Counted from the stretch's first letter, positions 6,951 to 13,923 are shown. The stretch is 15,013 nt of DNA from RGDT01 sp964630925 (GCA_964630925.1 CAZVZK010000207.1:1-15013); one strand, 5' to 3'. The notes: generated by a model not told the origin, from the sequence alone. Translations and numbers: made by a program.

Positions 6951-7793
6951 ATGAGTATAAGCGCAGTCACGGAGATATGGGAATCAAGGGGTGGTGAGCA
7001 GTCTTGGAAGGGTGTTGTGAAGTACAACCGCCGGTTCAAGGTGTACTGTTCTACCACGGCGGACCACACAACGGCTATCCTGGCATCTGGGAGCATCCCC
7101 GCACGTCTTGCGGCTCACCCTGATAACGCCTACGCTCTTTGCGAGAGCCGGAAGGTAACTCAGGACTCACAAGATCCCCTGATCTACTTCGTTGACGTGT
7201 CTTACACCTCGCAACTCGACATAGACCCCGCTGACACCAACGAGAACCCGCTCTCACGTCCTGCGATCTTCGGATTCAGCTTTGAGCGTGCTACGAGGGC
7301 GGTTCGTGAGGACTTGGACGGCGCGGCAATCGACAACTCGGCGGGTGTGCCCTTCGATCCGCCCCTAGAGCTAGAGGTATCCGTACCGATCATCTCCATT
7401 GAAATCAACTTGTCCTCGTTCACGTTCGCCACCATCGCCACCATTCAGGATTGCGTGAATGCGGACACTTGGCGGGGCTTCGATCCGGGTACGGTGAAGA
7501 TCCGTGGTATCGAGGTGTCCAAGAAGTTTGAAAACAACGTGGTGTATTGGGCTTACAAGTGGACGCTCGCCATCAAGTGGGACGGATGGCGTCCCGTTGG
7601 CGTCTTGGATCAGGGGTTCCATGAACTGGACGAAGACGGAGAGCCCATGTTGATCCGTGACAACTTCGGCAACCCACTTCCGCACCCATCGAGGTTGGAC
7701 GGTGACGGCAACAAGCTAGCGCCGGACGATGCTAGCGTGTTCCTCGCCTTCAACATGAACCGTGAGATTACGTTCTCGGGGTTGGTCCCCTAA
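6951..7793 (+). CDS. Conserved tail-tip-type protein, function unknown
   Basis: A 280-residue protein starts after GGGGG. I recall a similar layout from proteins in planctomycete genomes and prophages, with a basic early segment RRFKVYCSTTADHTTAILAS, a middle YFVDVSYTSQLDIDPADTNE, IFGFSFERATRA, and DPPLELEVSVPIISIEINLS. Later come NADTWRGFDPGTVKIRG, a strand-rich YWAYKWTLAIKWDGWR, and LDQGFHELDEDGEP. It looks beta-rich without signal or membrane segments. It sits between tape measure and fibre, where distal tail and hub proteins normally stand, so a tail-tip role is likely. The family match is from memory and should be tested; no enzymatic motif is visible. Confidence 0.72.
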   Translation: MSISAVTEIWESRGGEQSWKGVVKYNRRFKVYCSTTADHTTAILASGSIPARLAAHPDNAYALCESRKVTQDSQDPLIYFVDVSYTSQLDIDPADTNENPLSRPAIFGFSFERATRAVREDLDGAAIDNSAGVPFDPPLELEVSVPIISIEINLSSFTFATIATIQDCVNADTWRGFDPGTVKIRGIEVSKKFENNVVYWAYKWTLAIKWDGWRPVGVLDQGFHELDEDGEPMLIRDNFGNPLPHPSRLDGDGNKLAPDDASVFLAFNMNREITFSGLVP

Positions 7794-7800
7794 CTAGGGG
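7790..7800 (+). promoter_or_regulatory. Palindromic start region of the tail fibre gene
   Basis: CCCCTAACTAGGGG (7787-7800) is an inverted repeat containing the previous stop codon and the only Shine-Dalgarno-like AGGGG, which lies one base from the fibre ATG at 7802. That is too close for normal spacing. Pairing would also hide the AGGGG. Coupled translation from the previous gene, whose stop is inside the repeat, is a plausible explanation. Confidence 0.3.
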
Positions 7801-7801
7801 T

Positions 7802-9730
7802 ATGAAACACGTTGCATTAACACAAAACACGGCGCAGAAGGTACGGGAACTGATCAGGGCGGGCGGTGATGCCCCTTACGTCAAGCAGCGGGCAGAGAGC
7901 CTATCACCTGGGTATCTACCCCAGCCTATGGCGCTCCTCCAGTGCGGCGAGGTGATCGGAGAAGGACCGTACTACAACGCGACGGTCTACCTGATCAACA
8001 ACGCTGGCGATGCCGTGGCGATGGACGGGGAAGCCCTCCTGGCGGACGCCAACGAGAACGAGCTAGAGCCCGATGGCTGGTATCTGGCGTTGAGGATGGA
8101 AACGAGCGAGGGCTCGCCGGTCTATCGCACGATGGGCACCGGCTCGCCCCCAGGTGAGTTGACCGTGTCGGACGGCACCACCGACGTTACCGCCGTCGAA
8201 ACGCTCACCTTCACCGAAGACGAGTTCATCGTCACCGATGAGGGGGACGGGGAAGCGTCCGTAGAGTTGGGCATCGTGCCAGTGGTCAAGGGCGGCACCG
8301 GGCTTGACGAGGAGCCCGACGATTACGAGTTGCTCATGGGGTGGGATGGCGGGTACATGCTGGGCACGCTCGTAGCGGGCTCGGGTGTCGTCATCACCAC
8401 CACGGGCAACACCATCAGGATTGCCGCCACCACGGGCGGCGCGGGAAGCGGCACGGTGACGAGCGTAGGGCTCGCCTTGCCGTCTGGCGTCTTCTCAGTC
8501 ACCGGAAGCCCGGTGACGACGAGCGGCACGCTCACCGGCTCCTTCACCAACCAAGGCGCTACCACCTTCTTTGCCGGTCCCACCTCGGGCGCGTCGGCGG
8601 CACCTACGTTCCGCACGATCTTGCCCGGTGACATCCCAGGACTCGACACCGCCAAGCTTACAAGTGGCATCCTGCCGGCGGTTCGTGGCGGCACGGACAA
8701 CGACGACACGGACATAGACGATGGTACGCTGTTGATCGGCAATGGCACCACGGGCGAATACGAGGTGAACACCCTTGATGCCGGTACGGGTATCGTGATC
8801 ACCAACGACGAAGGGGCGATTGAGATTGCCAGGACTCGGGATGTCACCTCGGTGGCACTCACGATGCCTACGGGCTTCACGGTCACCAACAGCCCGATTA
8901 CCACCAGCGGCACGATTGCCGTCTCTACGAGCCTCACGGGCATCTTGAAGGGCACCGGCACCGGCTTGACGACGGGGACGCCTGGGACGGACTACGGGCT
9001 AGGGACGGTGACGAGTGTTGCCGCCACCTTGCCGGCGGCAACCTACTCAATCAGCGGCTCACCGATCACCACCAGCGGCACCATCGTAGCCACCTACACC
9101 ACCCAGACGAGCGGGACGGCTCTAATGGGACCAACTTCGGGTTCTGCGGCAACCCCGACGTGGCGGCGCTTTGACGCTCAGGACATCCCCGATCTTGACG
9201 CATCCAAGATCACTACGGGGACGTTCCCGTCTGCTCGTCTTCCTGGCACCGCCTTTAGCGTCTTGCTGGCTCAGGTGTCATCGGTGACAGTTGCTAACAC
9301 GGTGACGCCAACAACCTTGCTGGCAACCTCGCCAGCGTTCACCAGCAGCACGATTGGCGCGGGTACAACCTTCAAATGCACGGCGGGCGGGTTGGTGTCC
9401 ACCTTCACCACGGGGCAGACGTTCACGATCATTTGGAAGATGGGGACGATTGCCCTAGGGCAAATCATCTACATCATGGGTGGCGGCACCGGAACGAACA
9501 TGCCTTGGGAAGCCTCGTTCACCTGTACCATCCGCACCACGGGCGCACCTGGGACGGCGGGAAGCTGCGGCAGCGGTCACGTTGCACAGTTGGCGTTCGG
9601 GGCAGTTGCCACCACACCCGCCCCCACCACCAGCGGCAACCCGGCTCTTGACGTTCAAGTCATCTGGGGCGTTGCCAACGCGGGTAACACCATCACTTGC
9701 ACCGCTTGCGTTGTGGAGCAACTGGCGTGA
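7802..9730 (+). CDS. Tail fibre protein with repeated beta modules
   Basis: This 642-residue putative receptor-binding fibre has ~130 N-terminal residues forming a compact domain that would attach to the tail tip. Fibre linkers follow, with VVKGGTGLDEE and GSGVVITTTGNTIRIAA. Three repeat modules then begin near residues 217, 347 and 401, opening with (G/D)TVTSV-like strands and passing through SPVTTSGT or SPITTSGT. Two of them contain GPTSG-x-x-A-APT. Motifs of this kind are common in phage fibres and other surface proteins. Residues ~500-642 are a non-repetitive beta-rich C-terminal domain with several Cys (FKCTAGG, FTCTIR, SCGSG, ITCTAC), the likely host-binding tip. Its stop overlaps the glycosyltransferase start. 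Confidence 0.87.
   Translation: MKHVALTQNTAQKVRELIRAGGDAPYVKQRAESLSPGYLPQPMALLQCGEVIGEGPYYNATVYLINNAGDAVAMDGEALLADANENELEPDGWYLALRMETSEGSPVYRTMGTGSPPGELTVSDGTTDVTAVETLTFTEDEFIVTDEGDGEASVELGIVPVVKGGTGLDEEPDDYELLMGWDGGYMLGTLVAGSGVVITTTGNTIRIAATTGGAGSGTVTSVGLALPSGVFSVTGSPVTTSGTLTGSFTNQGATTFFAGPTSGASAAPTFRTILPGDIPGLDTAKLTSGILPAVRGGTDNDDTDIDDGTLLIGNGTTGEYEVNTLDAGTGIVITNDEGAIEIARTRDVTSVALTMPTGFTVTNSPITTSGTIAVSTSLTGILKGTGTGLTTGTPGTDYGLGTVTSVAATLPAATYSISGSPITTSGTIVATYTTQTSGTALMGPTSGSAATPTWRRFDAQDIPDLDASKITTGTFPSARLPGTAFSVLLAQVSSVTVANTVTPTTLLATSPAFTSSTIGAGTTFKCTAGGLVSTFTTGQTFTIIWKMGTIALGQIIYIMGGGTGTNMPWEASFTCTIRTTGAPGTAGSCGSGHVAQLAFGAVATTPAPTTSGNPALDVQVIWGVANAGNTITCTACVVEQLA
8450..9245 (+). repeat. 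Repeated fibre-encoding modules
   Basis: Modules starting at 8450, 8840 and 9002 encode similar strands (VTSVGLALPSG, VTSVALTMPTG, VTSVAATLPAA), each followed by SPxTTSGT. The first and third also share GPTSG, a PT(F/W)R segment and a DIP-x-LD-x-(A/S)K-(L/I)-T-(S/T)-G ending. They are diverged at DNA level and in frame, so they look like old internal duplications within the fibre gene rather than a recent tandem repeat. Confidence 0.7.
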
Positions 9731-10491
9731 TCAAGTGCGGCTCAGATAGGATCGGGGATGCCCTGCAAGGGCTCCTCGTTGTCGGTGATGACACCTACCT
9801 TGTCCCACCCCACCTCTTGCCTTGGGTGGCGTTGTTCGATGTCAACGCCACCACCACGGCACCGGAGGGGGTGGAGCCGGTGAACGTACACCGCCGCTAC
9901 GCTCTCCAAGTGGTGGATAGGCTCACCGTCCCCAGGTGGGAGCGATACAGCGAGCAGACGGGGAACCCGGTGGCGTTGCCCACACCTCGCCCCATCCCAG
10001 CGGACGTGATGGAGTGGGTAGAGCCCTTCCGGGGCAAGGTGGTTCTCTGCCCGTTCGCCAGCGATCCGCTCAGGGTGTATCCGCACTGGTGGCAAGTGGA
10101 GTTGTTGTTGTGGCGCTCGCCGGGAACGGTGATCCTGGGAGGTGCCGACGATGAACCGTGGTTCCTGGGGACGAAGCTCCTGGGGTTGGAGCCGGTGAAG
10201 GTGGCGGCGGTGATGTCCGTTGCCGGTGTCGTCCTGACCGGTGACACCGGGCTTGCCCATCTCGCCGGGCTCCTGGGGGCTCCTACCGTCGTCCTGGGGG
10301 GCGTTGTTGACCCCCAGCGCGTCTACGGTGCCTATCCCTCCGTCCGTGTCTTGCCGGGGCATCTCCGCTGCGGCAACTGCCATCGGCAGCCGTCCGCTGG
10401 GTACTCCCCAGACTGCGAGCGGAGGTGTGCCTACCTCGATGGGATTCGTCCGGCGGAAGTTGTAGAAATCGCACGTCTGCTGCTTACTTAA
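9727..10491 (+). CDS. GT9-like (heptosyltransferase-type) glycosyltransferase
   Basis: A 254-residue protein starts at GTG 9727, overlapping the fibre stop (GTGA) with GGAG upstream. The frame is open to 9697, but those codons lie inside the fibre gene. The C-terminal half shows the nucleotide-sugar binding features of GT9 enzymes: VVLCPFASDP, VILGGADDEP, VVLTGDTGLAHLAGLLGAPT, then DPQRVYGAYP. A Cys cluster C-x-x-C-H...C-x-x-x-C follows, as in many heptosyltransferase relatives, and IRPAEVVEIARLLL ends it. The N-terminal half is poorly conserved. The acceptor could be host envelope sugar, a virion protein or modified DNA; the sequence does not decide. Confidence 0.75.
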   Translation: MIKCGSDRIGDALQGLLVVGDDTYLVPPHLLPWVALFDVNATTTAPEGVEPVNVHRRYALQVVDRLTVPRWERYSEQTGNPVALPTPRPIPADVMEWVEPFRGKVVLCPFASDPLRVYPHWWQVELLLWRSPGTVILGGADDEPWFLGTKLLGLEPVKVAAVMSVAGVVLTGDTGLAHLAGLLGAPTVVLGGVVDPQRVYGAYPSVRVLPGHLRCGNCHRQPSAGYSPDCERRCAYLDGIRPAEVVEIARLLLT

Positions 10492-10497
10492 TGCATG
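10483..10497 (+). promoter_or_regulatory. Start context CTTACTTAATGCATG of the methyltransferase gene
   Basis: The methyltransferase ATG (10495) has no Shine-Dalgarno and follows the previous stop by three bases. The 15-base context partly matches those of the connector, tail completion and fibre genes, ending GCATG like two of them. It is the weakest member of the set. Confidence 0.25.
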
Positions 10498-11250
10498 AAC
10501 TATCTTGATCTATTCAGCGGGGTCGGCGGGTTCGCCCATGCGATGAACCTTGCCGGTGTCCCCATCACTAACCACTACCATTCGGAGATTGAAGACTATG
10601 CGAATCGAGTCTACGCAAGACACTTCCCAGGCGCTACCAACCTGGGAGATATCCGGGGGATCGACGGGCGAGCCCTCCCACCCGGCGAGTGGATCATCAC
10701 CGGCGGCTTCCCTTGCCAGGACATCAGCGTTGCCAAGCACGGGGAAGGGCTCACCGGCAAGAAGTCCAGTCTTTGGGGTGAGATGCTCAGAGTTATTGGC
10801 GAAGTACAACCCGCGTTCGCGGTCATTGAGAACGTGCCGGGCTTGCGAACTAAAGGGCTCTGCCGGGTGGTTTGTGGTCTTGCCGGCATCGGGTACGATG
10901 CGGAGTGGACAACTCTACGGGCAGACGCATTCGGGTTCCCGCAAAGGCGGGAACGAGTCTGGATTGCTGCCTACCCCTCAAGCCATGCTGGACAGCAACC
11001 CGGTGATGACGAGGAACATCAAGAAGGGGCAGACGTGGGAAACCTCGTCATGCCTGAGCCAGCGGTTGAAGGGGCTGGCGCTTGGTTTGACTGGCGCGAC
11101 ACGGTCAGACGTGTTAGCAACGGCTCACCCTTTGTTTGTGGAAAGACTGATGGGGTTCCCCGATGGCTGGACAGAAACCGTTGTCTAGGTAACGCCATCG
11201 TCCCCCAGGTGGCGGCGGTGATCTTGAGGAGGTGTTATGAGGTTCTTTGA
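10495..11250 (+). CDS. Cytosine-5 DNA methyltransferase
   Basis: This 251-residue enzyme would transfer a methyl group from SAM to C5 of cytosine in DNA. Motifs in order are I DLFSGVGGF (residues 5-13), IV GGFPCQDIS with catalytic Cys74, VI IENVPG (111-116), VIII AFGFPQRRERVWIAAYP (145-161), and IX/X region DGVPRWLDR with LGNAIVPQVA (231-240). The target recognition region between VIII and X is only ~70 residues, short but complete, with no frame break. No cognate restriction nuclease is seen, so self-protection of phage DNA against host restriction is the likely job. Its middle and end also carry a second open frame with recognisable motifs (10778-11188). Confidence 0.93.
   Translation: MNYLDLFSGVGGFAHAMNLAGVPITNHYHSEIEDYANRVYARHFPGATNLGDIRGIDGRALPPGEWIITGGFPCQDISVAKHGEGLTGKKSSLWGEMLRVIGEVQPAFAVIENVPGLRTKGLCRVVCGLAGIGYDAEWTTLRADAFGFPQRRERVWIAAYPSSHAGQQPGDDEEHQEGADVGNLVMPEPAVEGAGAWFDWRDTVRRVSNGSPFVCGKTDGVPRWLDRNRCLGNAIVPQVAAVILRRCYEVL
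10778..11188 (+). CDS. Possible overlapping protein within the methyltransferase gene
   Basis: A second open frame runs at least from a GTG at 10778 (136 residues; the frame is open back to 10550) and ends TAG at 11188. Its order of motifs is LLAKYNPRSRSLRTC, then LPASGTMRSGQLY, SGLLPTPQAML, and HPLFVERLMGFPDGWTE. I associate this order with phage proteins commonly found beside cytosine methyltransferases. The motifs fall exactly on conserved methyltransferase codons: GYDAEW reads as SGTMRSG, WIAAYP as GLLPTP, and DGVPRWLDR as MGFPDGWTE. The conserved main frame could therefore force part of the resemblance. There is no convincing Shine-Dalgarno. Either a real overprinted gene or a shadow frame; I cannot decide without alignments. 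Confidence 0.4.
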   Translation: MRCSELLAKYNPRSRSLRTCRACELKGSAGWFVVLPASGTMRSGQLYGQTHSGSRKGGNESGLLPTPQAMLDSNPVMTRNIKKGQTWETSSCLSQRLKGLALGLTGATRSDVLATAHPLFVERLMGFPDGWTETVV

Positions 11251-11689
11251 TGTGTCGAAGGCGGCGAGGTTCGCGGGGATCACACCGGGGAAGTTGCACC
11301 GCCTGATAGAAGCCGGTTTGGTGTTCCCCCCTGAGCATCTCGACACCAAGCCAAGGAAGTACACGGGTGGGGCTCGCCGGTACTACACCGATGACGAGTT
11401 GCCCTTGGTGGTGCAGTTGGTGAAGCGGGCAGAGATTCCGGTTGAGTGCCGTCCTGGGGCGCGTCCGTGTCCCCTCACGGTTAGTCGTGAGGCGGAAGGA
11501 TGGTACAGCATCTCAGGGGCGGCGCGTTACCTGGTGCTGCCGCAAATCACCATCCGCCACTTTCTGGACAAGAGAAGGTTGCCCCGTCCTACGCACCTCA
11601 TCCACCCTTACCGCTACTACTCCCGTGCGGAGTTGGACGGGTTTAAGGGGAAGGAACTGCGGGACTACTACCACAAACGGGGGCTGTAG
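11237..11689 (+). CDS. Tandem MerR/excisionase-like DNA-binding protein
   Basis: This 150-residue basic protein starts inside the methyltransferase end (14-base overlap) after GAGGAGG. It has two similar winged-helix modules. The first (residues 3-60) reads FFDVSKAARFAGITPGKLHR and RRYYTDDEL. The second (residues ~91-137) reads WYSISGAARYLVLPQITIRH and YRYYSRAEL. Each has the helix-turn-helix plus wing tyrosine pattern of MerR-like or excisionase-like domains. It sits 74 bases before the serine recombinase gene, in the same direction. That position makes a recombination directionality factor a good guess; a transcription regulator of the recombinase is the alternative. Confidence 0.72.
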   Translation: MRFFDVSKAARFAGITPGKLHRLIEAGLVFPPEHLDTKPRKYTGGARRYYTDDELPLVVQLVKRAEIPVECRPGARPCPLTVSREAEGWYSISGAARYLVLPQITIRHFLDKRRLPRPTHLIHPYRYYSRAELDGFKGKELRDYYHKRGL

Positions 11690-11706
11690 GATCGGAACCC
11701 GCCTGC

Positions 11707-11732
11707 TAGAATGGGAGGTGCCCATAGGGCAC
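11707..11732 (+). promoter_or_regulatory. Candidate recombinase promoter -10 and operator palindrome
   Basis: TAGAAT (11707-11712) matches a -10 hexamer at five of six positions, although no good -35 is seen upstream. It is followed by GTGCCCATAGGGCAC (11718-11732), a perfect palindrome around a single central base, where a transcript would start. A repressor or the upstream DNA-binding protein could act here. The palindrome is certain; the function is inference. Confidence 0.35.
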
Positions 11733-11763
11733 GGAGCCAGTTCCATCAGACGAGGTTGCCGCC

Positions 11764-13923
11764 ATGCACGACACCAACCGCCCCCAGGCTATCGACCGCT
11801 GCGCCTACCTGGGGAGAGTCTCTACCCCCCGCCAGCAACTGCGCCAACAGTGGGAACAGGTTGAGCGCTGGCTCACCGCCGAAGGGCTCTCCGTCCCCGA
11901 ACCCATGCGGTTTGAAGACAAGATCCGCCGGCATGAGGCGGCGGCGCTCGTTGAGGAGTGGGACCGCCGCAAGGGCAACCCCGGCAGGAAGCGCTATAGG
12001 TTTGATGCACTGATGGCGTTGGTGGAAGCCCGCGCCGTCGATTGGATCATCATTGCCGCCTTTGATCGCTGGGGCATCAAGGACAAGGCAGACATCTTCG
12101 GCTTCTGCAAGTTGCTACGGAGATATGACGTTCAGTTGTACAGCGTTCAGGATCAGTTGAATATCACCGGCACCGATGACGCTAACTTCTTGCAAGTGGC
12201 GATCAAGGCGCAAGTATCAACCGGGTATGTCGCCACGATGGCGGACAACAACATTCGGAAGATGGTGAGCATGGCTCAGGGCGGATGGGCTGCCACGGGC
12301 AACGCCCCGTTCGGGCTGGACTTGGTTTGTTACAACCTGAGTGATCTTTCCCGCCCGCTGTTCCGGGTGGTGCGCATGAGGTGGAAGAACCCGGCGCTTT
12401 ACAAGGTGATCACCTACACCGCCGATAGCCGGGTTGATCGTGACGAGCGCGGCATCATCACCAGTTCCCGATTGAAGATTGCTGGCGAGAGCATCAACGA
12501 GAACATGCCGCCACGCGACAAGAAGGCAACTGGCTACCGCTACGAGCCCACCCAGGAGAAGCCCCGCCTTGATGCACTCCGCTTGTTGTTCGAGATGGCG
12601 GATAGTGGTATGACGTTCGCGGACATCAGCAACAAGTTGTGGGAGCAGAAGCACGGACACTATGACAAGCCCTTCGGCTATCACGGTGTCGAGACGATCC
12701 TACAGAACAGCGCGTACATCGGGCTTCCCGCCTGGGGTAAGGTTGGTGTCGGTGAGTATCGCCATGCGATGCACAAGACATCAACGCCGATCAAGAGGCG
12801 CAGCACGGACACGCTCACCGTCAAGAAGGATGAGGAACACTTCATCTACCCGTTGCAGCCGTTGTTCGTGCCGCTGGTGGATGGCGAGTTGTTCCGGCGG
12901 GTGCGGGAGCGCATCAAGGCACGTCCGCACGTCAACGAGTCATTCGGCAAGCGCCGCACCAGAGACAAGGCTACCCACCCCCTCAACGGCAAAGTGGTGT
13001 GTCCAGACTGCGGCGCACCGATGGTGTTGGGTAGCATGATGCCGAAGGGTGGCGAGGTGGTGCGCTCGTTCCAGTGCGGCACCTACCGCAAGACCAACCG
13101 GACGAAGTGCCACCCCAATACGGTTCGGTGGGAGTTGGTGGACGGTGCCACCCAGGAGTTGTTGCGGGTGGTGGGGGACCGCATCGACGGGTTGCAGAAG
13201 GGGACGCTACCGGAGGTGGATCGGCAAGGATGGTTGGCACGGACGGAGTTGGGGCGGATCTTCCGGCAGATGGGCGAGGTGGTGGAGCCGGCGGACGTGG
13301 CGAAGAACCTCCCCAGGCGCGGGAAACTGGCGGACTTGTTCACCGCCTATATCGACGCCTACGATGCCCAGCACGCCACCCAGACGAGCGCGGCACGGGA
13401 GGAACTGGCAGCCATCGAAGAGGAGTTGGAGGGTGCGGCTACGGAACTGGTGAAGCACCGGGCACGCCCCACCATCTATAAGGCGTTGTTGGCGAGGGTG
13501 GATGAGTTGGAGGGCAGGAAGCGGGAGTTGGAGTCTTCCACGGTGCCGTTGACGGGGCGAGCCCGTGCCATCCTCGCCCAACTGGCAGCGATCAAGGACA
13601 CCATCGCCAGTGCGGATAAGGTGCGTCTCGCCGGGCTGCTGGACTCGTTCCTTTTGCGGGTTGAGCCGATCTTCAACGTGAAGGAAGTTGGTGCCGCCAA
13701 GAAGAGGGCAACGGAGGTGGTGGGCTTCCGGTTCACGCCTAGGGAGTCAGCGGCGAAGGTACTTCCATCGGTGATGGAATTGTGGGATGCCCGCACGGGC
13801 ACGGGTTCATCGCCGCCACGAGGACGAACCGCGCCGGGAACGTCGTCGCCCGCAGCGCCCGCGCGATGGTCACGTTGCCCATCTCCAGCGGCTGCCGCAG
13901 CACCTCCAGCGACCGCCGGTTGA
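11764..13923 (+). CDS. Large serine recombinase (phage integrase)
   Basis: This 719-residue integrase cuts and rejoins attP and attB through a covalent serine link. The start is ATG 11764 after GACGAGG. Residues 14-25 (AYLGRVSTPRQQ) are the catalytic motif, with Ser20 and Arg18. DRWGIKDKAD (101-110) stands at the place of the usual DRLxR, so the second Arg is replaced by Ile. A recombinase domain spans ~175-390, and a zinc ribbon has Cys413, 416, 438 and 449. A coiled coil lies around 543-592, in the position of the directionality-control region. The last ~45 codons (after ~675) read across the attachment junction into host comM antisense DNA, so the C-terminus in the free phage must differ. 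Confidence 0.92.
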   Translation: MHDTNRPQAIDRCAYLGRVSTPRQQLRQQWEQVERWLTAEGLSVPEPMRFEDKIRRHEAAALVEEWDRRKGNPGRKRYRFDALMALVEARAVDWIIIAAFDRWGIKDKADIFGFCKLLRRYDVQLYSVQDQLNITGTDDANFLQVAIKAQVSTGYVATMADNNIRKMVSMAQGGWAATGNAPFGLDLVCYNLSDLSRPLFRVVRMRWKNPALYKVITYTADSRVDRDERGIITSSRLKIAGESINENMPPRDKKATGYRYEPTQEKPRLDALRLLFEMADSGMTFADISNKLWEQKHGHYDKPFGYHGVETILQNSAYIGLPAWGKVGVGEYRHAMHKTSTPIKRRSTDTLTVKKDEEHFIYPLQPLFVPLVDGELFRRVRERIKARPHVNESFGKRRTRDKATHPLNGKVVCPDCGAPMVLGSMMPKGGEVVRSFQCGTYRKTNRTKCHPNTVRWELVDGATQELLRVVGDRIDGLQKGTLPEVDRQGWLARTELGRIFRQMGEVVEPADVAKNLPRRGKLADLFTAYIDAYDAQHATQTSAAREELAAIEEELEGAATELVKHRARPTIYKALLARVDELEGRKRELESSTVPLTGRARAILAQLAAIKDTIASADKVRLAGLLDSFLLRVEPIFNVKEVGAAKKRATEVVGFRFTPRESAAKVLPSVMELWDARTGTGSSPPRGRTAPGTSSPAAPARWSRCPSPAAAAAPPATAG

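Larger units (their letters stand above)
1..13790. mobile_element. Integrated siphovirus-like prophage, right-hand part
   Basis: A continuous run of phage genes (protease, capsid, connector, tail tube, chaperones, tape measure, fibre) is followed by a DNA methyltransferase, a small DNA-binding protein and a large serine recombinase. It stops inside a host comM-like gene whose reading frame loses homology at about 13,790. Base composition rises in G+C at the same point. The left end, with terminase, portal and the other attachment site, is outside the window. No structural gene in view is broken, so the visible part looks intact. The order and gene types indicate a temperate long-tailed phage of HK97-type capsid architecture. 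Confidence 0.92.

Noticed and set aside
8323..8961. 212-codon antisense frame in the tail fibre gene
   Set aside because: Val/Pro/Ser-rich shadow of the repetitive Thr/Gly-rich fibre codons; no domain.
7802..9730. Fibre repeats as a CRISPR or tandem DNA repeat array
   Set aside because: Units are few, unequal and diverged at DNA level while conserving protein motifs in frame.
9742..10383. 213-codon antisense frame over the glycosyltransferase
   Set aside because: Shadow rich in His, Arg and Pro; the GT9 motifs are clear on the + strand.
10550..11188. A methyltransferase frameshift error instead of overlapping frames
   Set aside because: The main frame carries all methyltransferase motifs through LGNAIVPQVA with no stop, so no repair is needed to explain it; kept as a possible double-coding case instead.
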